64,000 bases of DNA from Jacaranda mimosifolia. Its lineage: Eukaryota; Streptophyta; Magnoliopsida; Lamiales; Bignoniaceae. The DNA lies in NCBI GenBank assembly GCA_018894105.1, contig CM032127.1, positions 1,769,001 to 1,833,000 on the forward strand, written 5' to 3'. Under the pieces are notes generated by a model, which was not told where the DNA came from, did no database searches, and saw only the letters and a program-made list of their open reading frames with translations. A program made the position numbers and the translations under genes. Numbering within the stretch: position 1 is the first letter of the stretch; the number at the start of each line of letters is the position of its first letter. This document shows positions 11,640 through 23,619 of the stretch, in pieces.

Positions 11640-13100
11640 CGAGAGTACAAGTTTTGATAAAATAAAGTACAATTTCGGAACATTTGAAGTATAGAACTTC
11701 AATGAATATAGTACAATTTTAGATAAAATGATGTATAAAATTAGTATAATTTCAAAAAATAGAAATACAATTTTTGATAAAGTGAAGTACAATTTCAAAA
11801 CACCTGAAGTATAAAACCTTAGAAATTGCAATACAATTTTTGGATAATCTATTAGTAAAATACTTGAAACTTAAAAAATAGATTCAAATAACTGAAGTAC
11901 AAGTTTAGATAAAATGAAGTACAAGTTCGGAACACTTGAAGTATAGAACTTCAATGAATAGAGTACAGGTTTAGGTAAAATGATATATAAAATAAAGTAT
12001 AATTTTAAAAAATAGAAATACAATTTTAGATAAAGTGAAGTACAATTTCAGAATACCTGAAGTATAAAACCTTAGTAATTGCAGTACAATTTTTGGATAA
12101 TCTATTAGTAGAACATTTGAAACTTAAATAATATAGTCAAATAACTGAAGTACAAGTTTAGATAAAATAAAGTACAATTTCGAAACACTTGAAGTATAGA
12201 ACTTCAATGAATAGAGTGCAAGTTTATGTAAAATGAAGTATAATTTCAGAAAATAGAAGTATAATTTCAGAACACTTGAAGTATAAATCCTTAGCAATTG
12301 TAATATGATTTTGGATAATCCATTAGTAGAACACTTGAAGTATAAAACTTAAATAATAGATTCAGATAATTGAAGTACAAGTTTAGATAAACTGAAGTAC
12401 AATTTCGGAACACTTGAAGTATAGAACTTCAATGAATAGAGTACAAGTTTAGGTAAAATGATGTATGAAATGAAGTATAATTTCAAAAAATAGAAGTACA
12501 ATTGTAGATAAAGTGAAGTACAATTTCAAAACACTTGAAGTATAAAACCTTAGCAATTGCAGTATAATTTTTGGATAATCAATTAGTAAAATACTTTAAA
12601 CTTAAATAATAGATTCAAATAACTAAAGTATAAGTTTAGATAAAATGAAGTACAATTTCGAAACACTTGAAGTATAGAAGTTCAATGAATAAAGTACATG
12701 TTTATGTAAAATGAAGTACAAAAGAAGTATAATTTCAAAAAATGAAAGTACAATTGTAGATAAAGTGAAGTACAATTTCAGAACGCTTGAAGTATAAAGT
12801 CCTAGCAACTGCAGTATATTTTGGTTAATCGATAAATATAACACTTAAAATATATAACTTCAATAAATCGAGTACAATCTTTGATAAAATGAAGTATAAT
12901 TTCAGAAAATCAAAAGTATAATTTTATATAGAAGACGTATAGTTTATGAACACTTCAAGTATAAACCGCTAGAAGTTGCAGTACAATTTTGGATAATCAA
13001 TTAGTAGAACACTTGAAGTATAAAACTTACATAACAGAGTACAATTTTAGAATACTTTAAGTACAAAACTTTACAAACTGCAGTACAACTTAGATTTTGT
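11640..13100. repeat. Array type d: 225-253-bp higher-order units of about 22-bp subunits
   Basis: The anchor GAACTTCAATGAATA (with variants) recurs at 11694, 11946, 12199, 12424, 12677 and about 12846, giving spacings of 252, 253, 225, 253 and about 169. Within each unit GAAGTACAATTT- and GAAGTATAAAACC-like words start every 21-23 bases for about ten steps, so the higher-order unit is itself a minisatellite array. It lies between the two transposase relics. The inverted counterpart is at about 39.26-39.98 kb in element B. Confidence 0.85.
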
Positions 13101-13118
13101 AGAAGTATTACCTTAAAC

Positions 13119-13346
13119 CATCACTGCTCTTCTTTGCACTGCTGCTTAATTCATCCTTTCGATTTATCAGGATGTCAACAATGTTCATATTCAATGTCAA
13201 ATGCAATAAGACCATATTCATGACACCGTTATCATCAGTCAAACTCACGTACAATCTTTGATGTGGAGCTATGTATTGCAAACTGAAGTGTTCGACGTTG
13301 ATTTCACTTCATTCTCTTGCGAGATTAATGTACATGTCCATTAACT
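13119..13346 (-). pseudogene. MuDR-type transposase N-terminal relic (PB1-like region)
   Basis: On the minus strand one frame reads LMDMYINLARE, a stop, then SEINVEHFSLQYIAP, RLYVSLTDDNGVMNMVLLHL and NIVDILINRKDE. The pattern of an aromatic strand ending in proline, then L-I/V-S-L-x-D-D-x-x-V-x-x-M, then VDI-hydrophobic is that of the N-terminal PB1-like domain found before the transposase domain in many plant MULE proteins. The internal stop and the lack of any continuation into a catalytic domain show it is dead. It is oriented like the C-terminal relic at 11.4-11.6 kb. Confidence 0.6.
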
Positions 13347-13994
13347 TGATTGAACACTCCTATTTCACTACTTGTTGACATTGTCGGAAAAATATAAGAA
13401 ACTCAGAAGCAACTGAGAAGAAACTGAGAAGAAGAAGAAGAAGAAACTCGAAAATGATGAAAATAAAAAGAGAAGACAATGCAGATGTCGAGTTGGTGGT
13501 TGTTGGCTCTGACGTTATTCTCGTTCTTGCCGTTGAGTTTGTTGTGTTTTTTCTGTTCTTTCTGTTTCTAGTAATGAACGTATGATCGGATTTACTGTTT
13601 GCTTATCGGATGGAGAAGAAGTGAGAAAAAATGAATGAAAAATATGATATTTAAGGGCATTTTTGTCAAATCAAATGAGTAGGGAGTAATTTCTAAAAAT
13701 TTAACAAAACTAGGGAGTTTGTTCTAACAAAAAATAAGTGGGGACTGATCACCAAATTGAAAAGTGCATTTGGTACTTTTTAATAAGTGTTCCTTAAAGT
13801 AATGCATCAATCCTGTCACACTTGACGAAGCCACTGCCAATTTTTCCCTCTTCTCTCTAAAAGCGCACTCTCTTGCATATTGTTGTCATCCATTGTGCTA
13901 GCCACATAAGTCAGTAGTGTGTGGTAAGAAATAAGAGAATTAGATGAAATCAGTCTTATCGTTACTTTTCCGGTTGACTGTCATTTAGTGCCGT

Positions 13995-14455
13995 TCACTT
14001 CTATTTTGGTTGTTTTTCAGAAAAAAAATTGGGATAAGGAGTTTTTGGGAGAAAACTTTAAAAAAATGTCAAGTGTTTGTTTGTGTTTTGGGAAAATAGA
14101 AAAAATAGATTGAGAATTAGTTGTTTGTTTGTTAGTGTTTTGGTGGGAGGACAATTTTTACAGTAAATATTAAATCAGTTATTTTTTTGTTGTGTTTGTA
14201 TGAAAATTTTGTTTTTTTATATAATGTGTATATATATATATTTACTTTGATGGTGTGTATATATATACTTAAGTGTTAGGTAGGGCTAGGGTAGTGTATA
14301 TGGTCTTTTTGAGATTGAATTTTGAGGATTATTTGGGTATAAATTTTTTATGTTTTGAAAAAATAATTGAAGAATATGTATATTTTTTATGATTGTTTTG
14401 GGAGTTGGGAAAATTTTCCCCAAAATGCTAGTAAACAAAACCTTACATATAGTAA
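13995..14455. mobile_element. Degenerate TIR element of the TGTTTGTxTTTTGGG family
   Basis: It shares internal wording (TTTGTTTGTGTTTTGGGA, then a TTTTTACAGTAAATATTAAATCAG-like passage, then a WATATATATA core and a TTTTCCCCAAAATG tail) with copies near 16.2, 24.0, 42.6, 45.3 and 57.7 kb. The ends are blurred and no target duplication was resolved. Confidence 0.35.
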
Positions 14456-15753
14456 ATAATTCATACGTCAAAAGTTCAAAAAATGTGAAATATACCTAAT
14501 TATTCAGCCATTAAATTTATCATTATATCTTTACTATATTACTTGTGTTTTTAATTATATATCTAGTAATAATTGAATCTTTGAAATTAAACTAAAAATT
14601 AAGGATAATATTAATTTAAACTTTGATGTAACACGGCATAATCATTCTATTAAGTGTGTAATTTTATTTTTTTTAATTAGTGTGACGATATATTTTTTTT
14701 AGTCCAAAATTTAACATGGCATAAAGAAGAAGAAGAACCATTTTAAATTTAAAAGTAAAACACATAAAACCATTTATCAAAATCCAAGCTAAGTACCAAC
14801 GTCATGATATTAGCATATGCACATATACATTCATAATTCGTTAGAACATCAAGTTTTACTTAAATAAGTATGAGAACGATACCACTCTTTGTTCTAATTT
14901 GTGAATAGATACGTTGCAAACTCCACTGAAGGTATGAGTACTGAGCAAAAAAGACGATGTCATGTATTTAAAATATAAGGTTATTTTCATTTTTTTTTTT
15001 TAAAGCTGCAATGACATTTTACATTACATCGATAAAATATTTAATAGAAAACTTAAATTATATTTTCTCTGATGTTTCATAAGAGGTAGTTAGAAAGTTG
15101 AGCTTTATCTACTTTAAAAGAAAATTATTTCATATTTTACTTCAATTTAATTTCAAAATAATTCAATTTACATTAGAGGCTTGTTTTGCAGTTAAAAATA
15201 TAAAATATTTGAGCTAGGGTCAAACTTGGCACACAATTCAACTGAATTAAATTTAAATACTTTATATTTATTATGCTCATATTCAATTTAACTCAAATAA
15301 AAAGTAAGAAGAACAATCGAACTCTTATGATATTAAGAAGAACAATCGAACTCTTAAGAAGAACAATTTATTATGATATTCGAACTCTAACGAATTTTCA
15401 ATGACTGTGTCCATATATATATAAAAAAAAAAGAAAGAAAAACACTTATTTTTTAATATTAATAAATATAACATCTTACAATCCTGAAATATTAATCACA
15501 TAATTCGAGAATCCATGAGACATTGTAAATAAATTAATCGATAATACTTTATTTCATCACGAAATTAACAATATTAAACATCTTTAACTTTTGAAAGATG
15601 GAAAACTAGCAATAATTGCAAAAAAGAAATTCCAATGAACTACATTAGTAATTAAATATAACAATTAATATTATAGTTAAATATTAAGACAAAAAATTAA
15701 TAACATCTAAACATAATTAATATACTAATTAGTCAAAAAACCTAAGGCTGTGA

Positions 15754-16150
15754 CTTTGTTTGGTTGTGAATTGGGGAATTTTGTCAATTTTTTTTGGCAA
15801 AATAATTTTTAAGAATTGGGGTTGGGGAATATGATAGTTGTTTATTTGTTTTTGAGTGGTAGGTAGAAAATGAATTATGAGAAAATTGTTTATTTGTTTG
15901 TATTTTGGGAGATGACAAAATGTTACATCAATAACTTTTTCATTGAATTGGTGCGGTGAAATGAATATTTAAAATTATTTATGTATGTGTATATATAAAT
16001 TGAGTAGGGGTGCAAAAATTGAAAGGGCTATAATGGGTAGAAAATGAATTGGGAGGGTATTTTGGGCCTTTTTGGTGTGTTTTGAAAGTAGAGTTGGATA
16101 ATGTGTATAGTTTGTTTGTTTATATTTGGGGAGTTGACAACCAAACAAAG
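15754..16150. mobile_element. MITE with CTTTGTTTGGTTGT terminal inverted repeats
   Basis: The left end CTTTGTTTGGTTGTGAA and the right end TTGACAACCAAACAAAG are near-perfect inverted repeats about 400 bp apart. The interior has no coding potential. It seems to lie within or against the left end of the next element, whose first bases (GGCTGTG) may be at 15746-15752. Confidence 0.55.
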
Positions 16151-16553
16151 CCTATGTTTTTCCAAAATGTAACAAAACATACAAAAAAAATTTCCTCCAA
16201 AATGCCAAATTAAATTTTCTAAAATAACCTTTTTTATCTTTCATTATCCCAAAAGCTTCCCCATTTTCAAATATACACATACATATTATATATATCATAT
16301 ATATTTTATTATTATTCTAACAATAAAAATATTACTCAATTTCATTTTCACTCAAAAAAATCAACAAAACACCATCGATTTGACTGGTGCAGTAGATTTT
16401 GTCTCCTCCAAAAACATAAATAAACATACCAAATTTTTTCCAAAATATTTTTCTTACTATTCTAAAAATATAAACAAACATACATCACATTCCCCAACCC
16501 TATTCTCCCAAAACATATAATCAAAAATACATAATTCATATCAAAACATTAAC
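16151..16553 (-). mobile_element. MITE family copy (inverted relative of 23947-24370)
   Basis: Read on the minus strand it gives a start like GTTAATGTTTTGATATGAATTATG, a centre with an ACTGxxxCAGTCAAATC-like word, and an end rich in CAAAATG...TGTAAC, as in the copies near 24.0 and 57.7 kb. It has no coding potential. Confidence 0.45.
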
Positions 16554-16975
16554 AAAATAATTTAATCCATACCTCAACATACGGAATAAGTACTTAGAAA
16601 CAAAAGTGTGCCCACTAATTATTATTCATTTTTGATATCTTTATTTTAATTAAGAGGATCATATCCAGTCAAGATTCGGCCCACTGTGCATGATTTTACT
16701 GACCTTAGCCGGCCAATCAAGTGCCAGATGTTTATTACATGTCCAATAAAATCTTATCAAGATATTGTTTGATTTAATTTAAATAAAACTTGACGTGGCA
16801 ATAAAAAAAAAATCAACTAAGAAAGTGGCTGCCAGATATACAAAGTTGTCCTTACACGTACTTAGGTTAATTTTTTAAGGCCCGTTAAATATTTTATAAG
16901 ATAATTAATTAATAATTTAAATTATTTAACATTTTCTATGTAAAAATGTCATATTAGTGATCTAAGGCCTCGTTT

Positions 16976-17279
16976 TATTTCATTTCCATAGTCATTTTTT
17001 TTTATTTTCTACTATTTTAAAAATAAAGCATATTATTTTATTTTATATATTTTCACCCAACATCATTTTCATTTTCAAAATATATTTTTCAACAACCTAT
17101 ATATCTTCTCTCTTTATTCAATTATTTATATATTTATCCACTTACAACCTATTAAAATTAATATAATTATTAATTTTTCAACAATTTATCCAAACATAAA
17201 CTCATTTTCAATATATTTTCACTAACTAACTTTTCAAATTTTAGAAATGATGAAAATAAAAATAAAACCAAATGGGGCC
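16976..17279. mobile_element. Tourist-like MITE, 304 bp, TAA target duplication
   Basis: It is flanked by TAA on each side (16973-16975 and 17280-17282). The ends are inverted: GGCCTCGTTTTATTTCATTT against GGCCCCATTTGGTTTTATTT from the right. A 3-bp TAA duplication with GGCC-type ends fits PIF/Harbinger-derived MITEs. A related copy is at about 58810-59061. Confidence 0.6.
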
Positions 17280-17780
17280 TAATATACATTCTTTTAAGGA
17301 TGACAGCTTCTAAATAAATTTTATGACCGTCTCTGCATCTTTACCTCCTTTGTCATTTAACGATTTTATATAAAAATTTTAATGGTAATTCGAATTGTCT
17401 TAATTTTTAAAATAATATTTATTCTCCAAATAATATAATCTTAAGGGGTCTCTAATTTAATTTTTAAAAGCTAAAAATTCTCATATTTTTAATTGTAAAT
17501 CTTCTTTTAAGTGCTTGCTTTTCCAACCAAACCCATTGAAGAAAAAGATTTCTTGAATATGTAAACATAGTTTTGCATACATGTCAAGATTAAACCAATT
17601 GTGGGCATAATTTTCCCCTAAGTCTTCATTTTTTGGGCAATAATCTAGTAACATATGTAATAAAAATTTATTTATTTATTTATTTATTTATTGGCACTAT
17701 CTCTGTGGGAGCTTCTAGGTTCTTTTCTATCTAGATATGGGTCCACGAAGACTTGCACTTTTGCCCTTTCCTTTCTGAAG

Positions 17781-18296
17781 CACATCCCTTTTCTCTGCAT
17801 AGAATCCCCAACGTTCAAATCTTTTTCCTTTTCGGTGATCAGATTGCATTGATTTCTGCTGAAGAAAAGGTATTCTGCTTCCTCAAATTTTTTCCTTTTT
17901 TTCTGGGTTGTTAATTGTTGTGTTGTTTGCTGTTTCTCGATTCTTTCTGAGTAGTGAAAAGAATCTATTTTAGCTGGGAATTTCGTTGAAAGTGGGTTTG
18001 CGTTTGTTTTCTGGTTAGTTGTAATTAAGAAAGGAACTATTTTGATGTTTTCTCAAGTGGGTTACTTTGGAATTAGGTCTTTTTGGTGACAGATTTAATA
18101 TCTGCATATCAGCTGCTTAAATTGCTCCTATTGAGGTTTCATCAGAAGAAGATGCAATTTTATTGAAAATTCCCTTGTGAGATAAAGATTTGATCTTGTT
18201 AGCTGGGGCATGTGATTTTCAGGTTATTTATGTTAAACAATTGGAGATTCCCAACAGCTTGTGGTATTTAATAAGCAGAAAGAGAAAAGTCTGAGG
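17781..18296 (+). other. Probable ELF3 5' untranslated region with an intron
   Basis: A donor (GAAGAAAAG then GTATTC, at 17870) and an acceptor (GATTTTCAG, ending 18222) with a T-rich tract would leave a spliced leader reaching the ATG at 18297. Upstream in-frame codons from 18261 are open, but their sequence is not part of the ELF3 family start. Transcript ends are inferred. Confidence 0.4.
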
Positions 18297-21200
18297 ATGA
18301 AGAGAGGGAGAGATGAGGAAACGATGAGGGGCCCCATGTTTCCCAGGCTTCATGTAAGTGATACAGAGAAGGGAGGGCCAAGAGCACCTCCAAGAAACAA
18401 GATGGCCCTTTATGAGCAGCTAAGCATCCCTTCCCAGAGATTTAGTCGTCCTGTGCTGCCTTATACCCCGAGTAATACTTCTGCACATTTGGTGCCTGCA
18501 TCGAGCCAGGTGACTTCAAGAACTTAAATGTTTGCCTTTTGATTTCTGTGTCTTGAATCTCTTGATCTTTTTTCCTTACAATTTTCAATATTTAGTGATC
18601 ATGTAGCCAGTTATGTGCTTGTGGAAGTTTAACTTGGAAATGCAACTTCTATCTGGTATTTGTAGTATTTGTTTGTTAGCTTGTGGTGGTGGTGAGGAAT
18701 TATTTTTTATTTTTTTTTATTTTTTTTTTTGTGTGTGCGTGTGTGTCTGTTGTGGGGTGGGGGTGGGGGTGGGATTTCGGCAGAGTGAAATGAAGCCCCA
18801 TAACTGGAGTTAGCTAGAAAAGATTTGCTCGAAAATATTCTAGTTTTGGATGGAAAAGAATAAAAAATTTCAATATTTCTTCTGTGTGAGGGCCTTCTGA
18901 ATAAACTTGTGAGAGGTGTTTCCACTTTCTGTGAGTGGGTTATTGTGTGATGATACCATTGTGTAAACTCACTTGAGTTCTGATTAGTCCTGGCAACTCG
19001 TACCTGCAGGGAGGTGGAAATGACAGTGGTATGTTTTTCTCTGGTCAGGTGCCCCCTAGACATCCATCTGAGAAGCAACTAAGCCAATATTCTGATTCGA
19101 GCACTCCATTGGCACGAGTGGAACAGAGAAAGAAATTGGATGAAGATGATTATAGAGTTCCCATTTTCGTCCACTCTGTACCTAGTAGAGAATTTGATAA
19201 ATGTAGCAATGACGTGGACCGGGAAAAACTCTCACCCTCAATTCCTCCTTATTTCAACCACTCACTGAAATTTCAAAAGGCCAAGGAAACAGGTATGCAC
19301 GAACACAGTATGAGGGAAGAAGGCAAAAACCAGAAGGGAGAAAATTCAAAAGACTTTGGATTTGGTTGGGTTAAAGGCACTTCCACTGAGAAGATTGAAG
19401 GTCTGAAGAAGCAAACTGTTTCCTCACTGAGTCTTGAACAAGGAGATAATCCTGTTAAAAGTATTGACAGATTAAGGACTGATGATAATGCACATCCAGA
19501 GTTGCAACCTTCCTGCGATACGCCCAGTACTGCTGTTTTGGGGGAGAACGTGGCAGAAGTAACGCAAGGAGATTCATCTAATTCAAAGAAAGCTTTACCA
19601 TCAGAAGACCTGAATATTGTCCATGATCTTAGTACTGATACAGGATCGTGTGAAGACGGGTCTTGCAGGTCAATGCAAGCAGGCAACTTGGAAAGGGGCG
19701 ACAGTGTTTCTGAAACTTCCGTTTTGGATACCGTGTCCAGACTCGATATAACACCTGATGATGTTGTAGGTATAATAGGCCAGAAACATTTTTGGAAGGC
19801 CAGAAAAGCTATTATCAAGTAAGTTATTAAGCTCACTGTGTCACATCTCATTTACTGCTGTTAGTAGATTTGGATGAAATTTTTAAATTTGCTTTGCATA
19901 ACAAGATATTATATATATATATATGTATTGTACTACTTTGGTATGGTTGATTGGCAATGGTGTTCTTGTTAGGAGTGTTGGAATATGCTTTTGCGAAATC
20001 TATTAGATATTAACTTTTGTTCAATGATGTGAATCTATGAGTAACCGAATTTCAATTTACTCGTTAATGCTTAGGGTTGTGATTATTGTTGTCAAGTAAT
20101 AGTCCTCTTAAATTATTCTTAAATAAGTGCAGTTAAAAAACATCTTAACTGTGAAGATCTGGAATGAGTTAGACCAAGAAAAAGTAAAATATCAATAAGC
20201 AATGGCGTTTTTTTTTTTGAAGTCTTTATGTTTCTTTTTGTTATTACTTTTCACTCTCTCTGGATAGGAGTTCTTGTATCACTTGGCTGGTTACTCGAAT
20301 GTATTTTTCTCTGCCCGTTCAAGGTCCATATAAGCTTTGTTTGTATCAGATTGCTACTTAATATGTATGCCAAAGATGTTTCATCATTTTGTGGTGATAA
20401 TATTTTGGTAGCCCCTGCACCTCCTGACTCTTGGGATTATATCTTTTATATCTCTCATTATATAGTCTTTAGTATGGTAATCATTTGTCTCGAATCTACT
20501 TGGACAATTGGATATGGTGGAGGATTTAGTTATTGAGATTTTGACGACATTCATGGACATTTGGTCCGAGAAAACAAAATTCAGACAGGTACATAAAGTC
20601 AATGGAGAATGTTACGTTTTACACATTTGGGACATTGTGTACGTCCCTTTAGCTACCCCGTCTGGACAGCTTGCCAGATTTAATTGCTGTACGTTTAATT
20701 GTTGGAGTCACTATCTGGGCATCAATTCTAGGATCTGAGGATGTTTTTATGCTATTTGTGTTGTATGCATGATTAAATGGTGGGTGGGTTTACTGGTGCA
20801 GAATCTATGTAATCCCTCAAAGTAAGGAAATTTATTTCTTCAGCCACCTTTGATGTATTCGGGCAGCATCACATTTTCTTTAGCCTGGTGGGTACATCTG
20901 AGAGTGTGCACGTTTGATTCAAGGTGAGTCAATTAGCCATGGTCCTTTCCTTCTTCTCCATATTCTTCCTTTTTTGGGATTTGTATTTCTTATTGCTTTT
21001 TATGTTTCTGGAGGAGCTTAGAGAATTATTTGCAGATGCATTGCTCGTCTGGCATCAAGCAGGAAAAGACTCTGGATAGTACCTTGGTTGCCTTTGTGAT
21101 CAGAAAAGCAAAGCATCTGAATTTTTTTTCTATCAAATGAATGACTGTTGTGGAGTCGCTATTCTTCTTGTGTGAATTCCCTTGAGAAATTCTTGGGCCA

Positions 21201-22724
21201 TGGTTTGTCGTATTTCCTCACTGAATATGAGTATCTCATCTTTAAATGGTCAAAAACATAAAACAAAAAGTAAGCTCTCCTAATTATGCATCACCATGTT
21301 GTTTTTTGATCTTGGTCATGTTTTTTGCTCTGGATGTTGCCCTCTTCCCGCATAGTTTCTTTTTTTGGCTCTGATGTCTTGTTTGCATTACTAACTAGAA
21401 CATGTTGCTTTGAAGTTTGTGGTTTCGCTATATGCGCATGTTTGCTTTAGAGGCAAAGGAAATCTCTGGAAAAGATATACTTACGATATAATTTGTATTG
21501 TAGTGTTATTGCCCCAGCCGGGACTTTAGAAGTTTGACTTGTTTCTCCTTCATTTTATTAAAAAAAAAAACGAGACTTTCGGCCTTATCTTTTTTCTTCT
21601 TTGCAGTCAACAAAGAGTTTTTGCACTTCAAGTATTTGAGTTGCATAAATTGATAAAGGTGAGGGTCGTTATTTGTCCATATGTATTTTATGCTCGTGCT
21701 TATGATTGTTGTATTTAAGCATCTGTTGATCATTTTAAATCAGGTCCAGAGACTGATGGCTGAGTCGCCAAACCTTCTGCTGGACGACTCTGCTTATTTG
21801 GGCAAACCTTTGAAGTCTTTTGCTGGAAAGAAACTCCCATTGGGTTACACCATTAAAGCAATTCCCCAGCAAAAAGGCGACTCGGAGAAGCAAAGTCACA
21901 AGAAGGAAGGCTCAGCCGAAAACACTATTGAGAAAGCATCTCTTTCTTCAGCCAAAAACGGGGTCCCACCTTCAAGCTGCAGACCGATGAACAGCAACTC
22001 TCCAGCACTGTCTATCATAAGCAGTGATCATGACGCTAGACCGTGGTCTTTCAATCAACTACAAGGGCACCAATGGTTGATCCCGGTGATGTCTCCTTCT
22101 GAAGGACTAGTGTACAAGCCATATCCCGGCCCTCCTGGCCCTGGGTTTGTCGGTCAAGCCTGTGGAGGCTGTGGGCCACCCAAGCCAAATCCAATGATGG
22201 CCAACTTTCTAACTCCAGCATATGGAATTCCTGCTCCACCTTATAATCTGTCCACTTTTCCCCCACACGGCTACTTCCCCCCTCCTTATGGCGTCCCAAT
22301 TATGGCCACATCAGCATTCTCAGGTTCGTCTGTCGAACAAATGAACCCCTCAGCTATGCCGGCCCATTCTTCTCAAGATCATAATTCGTTCACCATGCCA
22401 AGCCAAGAGAACGTTGCTGTTCCAGACGGTCTGCGCAGACGAGCTTCTGAGGATATTGAAGTGCAGGCCAGCACGGCGAGTAGCCCGAGTGTGAGACAGC
22501 CTGGCAGTGTACCAAGCAGCGCTGTGGAAGGAAGAAATATGCTTCCATTTTTCCCCACTTCTCCGGCTATTAACTCCACCAACTCTAGCCCTAAGCTCCC
22601 GGCACCTGAGCGCCCCAGCCGGGTTATCAAAGTTGTGCCTCATAATACCTTATCTGCTTCCGAATCGGCTGCAAGAATCTTTCAGTCCATACAAGAAGAA
22701 AGAAAACAGTATGATTCACTTTAA
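18297..22724 (+). CDS. ELF3: EARLY FLOWERING 3, evening-complex scaffold of the circadian clock
   Basis: Four coding exons: 18297-18509, 19010-19818, 21607-21658 and 21744-22724, giving 684 aa, close to Arabidopsis ELF3 (695 aa). ELF3 is a nuclear scaffold that joins ELF4 and LUX in the evening complex, represses PIF and day-phase clock genes, and contributes to temperature sensing. The N-terminal block is unmistakable: [19 protein letters not shown] with [17 protein letters not shown]. Next come the mid-protein block [19 protein letters not shown] with [19 protein letters not shown], the [20 protein letters not shown] block, and the C-terminal [21 protein letters not shown] end. The start was chosen at MKRGRDEE, as in the family, not at the upstream in-frame ATG at 18261. 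The short 52-base exon 3 and its phases agree with the conserved NQQRVF junction. No polyglutamine tract is present; the corresponding C-terminal region is rich in Pro, Gly, Ser and Tyr. The gene appears intact. Confidence 0.97.
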
Positions 22725-23360
22725 GTTCTTTCTTCTGCTGTTTGGGGATTCAACTTTTCCAGCCATTTTGTCTGTAATCTTTTGTAAGCTGAACTAACTA
22801 TGATTATTCTTGCAAGTTCTGTAGATAATATATATACATATATATTGGTACAGGACTTCTCTTTTTCCCTTTTCCTTTTTGGGTCTTTTTCTGTTCTGCT
22901 TTTCATTAACTTATTCTATGGAGCCAAGTTGAATCAGTCATAAAAGGGCTATTCTGCAGACATTCATTACATTTGAATAAATGCAATTTATGCATTTAAT
23001 CATGATACAAATGAAGAGTCATGTGGTTTTTTTTTTTTTTCGTGAGAGAGAATATCATAAATAGTCAATAGAATTCAATTATCAAATCAAGAAGATTATT
23101 CATATGATAAGTCAATAAAATCTAATTATCAAATTAAATGGAAGTTTAAATTCCACACCCAAATGCACACATAAGGTGCACAAATGAATCTATTCGGGTT
23201 CGAATACTAGACATTCCACATGATATGGGAGATTGATGCCATTGGACTACAAGCCACTAGACGAAAATTACTGTAGTTTGATTATTTTGATTGATTTAAG
23301 ATAATTAATTAGTGGAATAGTCAATTGATTTGGGATTTTACTTAGTTGATTGCTTCAATT

Positions 23361-23619
23361 TAGGGGTGCAATCGAGCCGAGTTTGGGCAAAATTTTTGAG
23401 CTCGAGCTCGGTTTGAATTGACAAATGAATTGTAGGCTCGAACTTGAAATAAAAAGTAGTAATATAATATATTTTTATTAATAAAATAAAAAATAATATT
23501 TAATTATATACTGGCTCCGAGCCTCTAGCCTAGATATATACGGCTCGAGATTGGTTCAAATTACAGATCGAGCTCAATTCATGAGGCTCGTGAGCCGACT
23601 TGACTCATTTACACCCCTA
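23361..23619. mobile_element. hAT-type MITE, 259 bp, 8-bp target duplication
   Basis: It is bounded by perfect CTTCAATT duplications (23353-23360 and 23620-23627). The ends are TAGGGGTGCAA on the left and TTTACACCCCTA on the right. The interior alternates GAGCTCGAGCTCG-like words on both sides of an AT-rich centre. The 8-bp duplication and TAGGGGTG ends match plant hAT non-autonomous elements. A relative is at 46470-46801. Confidence 0.8.

Larger units (their letters stand above)
7290..13802. mobile_element. Element A: decayed Mutator-like element with 9-bp target duplication
   Basis: The body is 7299-13793 (6495 bp), flanked on both sides by TTAAAGTAA (7290-7298 and 13794-13802), the 9-bp duplication expected of MULEs. 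The ends are long imperfect inverted repeats of about 125-150 bp. The left arm contains GTTCAGTCCCCATTT and TTAGAAATTACTCCCC; the reverse complement of the right arm contains GATCAGTCCCCACTT and TTAGAAATTACTCCCT. Inside, from left to right, are about 0.5 kb of unrecognised sequence, an 88-bp-unit array split by a retroelement-like fragment, a 104-bp-unit array, a roughly 120-bp-unit array, a transposase C-terminal relic, a 225-253-bp-unit array and a transposase N-terminal relic. The transposase relics read on the minus strand. The element cannot encode its own transposase. Element B (38940-42579) is an inverted, shorter relative. Confidence 0.85.
13803..17780. other. MITE-rich spacer upstream of ELF3
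   Basis: No coding gene was seen. The interval holds several TIR elements, listed separately, AT-rich filler, a short duplicated AAGAAGAACAATCGAACTC motif near 15308-15355, and a TTTA microsatellite near 17667-17690. A GATTCG word at 16673-16678, the core preferred by the ELF3 partner LUX, lies about 1.6 kb before the ELF3 start codon; one such hexamer is weak evidence. Confidence 0.5.

Noticed and set aside
16673..16678. GATTCG as a LUX/evening-complex site for ELF3 autoregulation
   Set aside because: A single hexamer 1.6 kb upstream in MITE-rich DNA is expected by chance.
18261..18296. Upstream in-frame ATG extending ELF3 by 12 residues
   Set aside because: The family start is the conserved MKRGxDEE; the extension has no counterpart and lies in the leader.
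19273..19851. 192-codon minus-strand frame
   Set aside because: Shadow of ELF3 exon 2 on the opposite strand.
23195..23235. tRNA-like B box (GGGTTCGAATAC)
   Set aside because: No acceptor stem, D arm or A box at the right distance; a common word in dispersed repeats.
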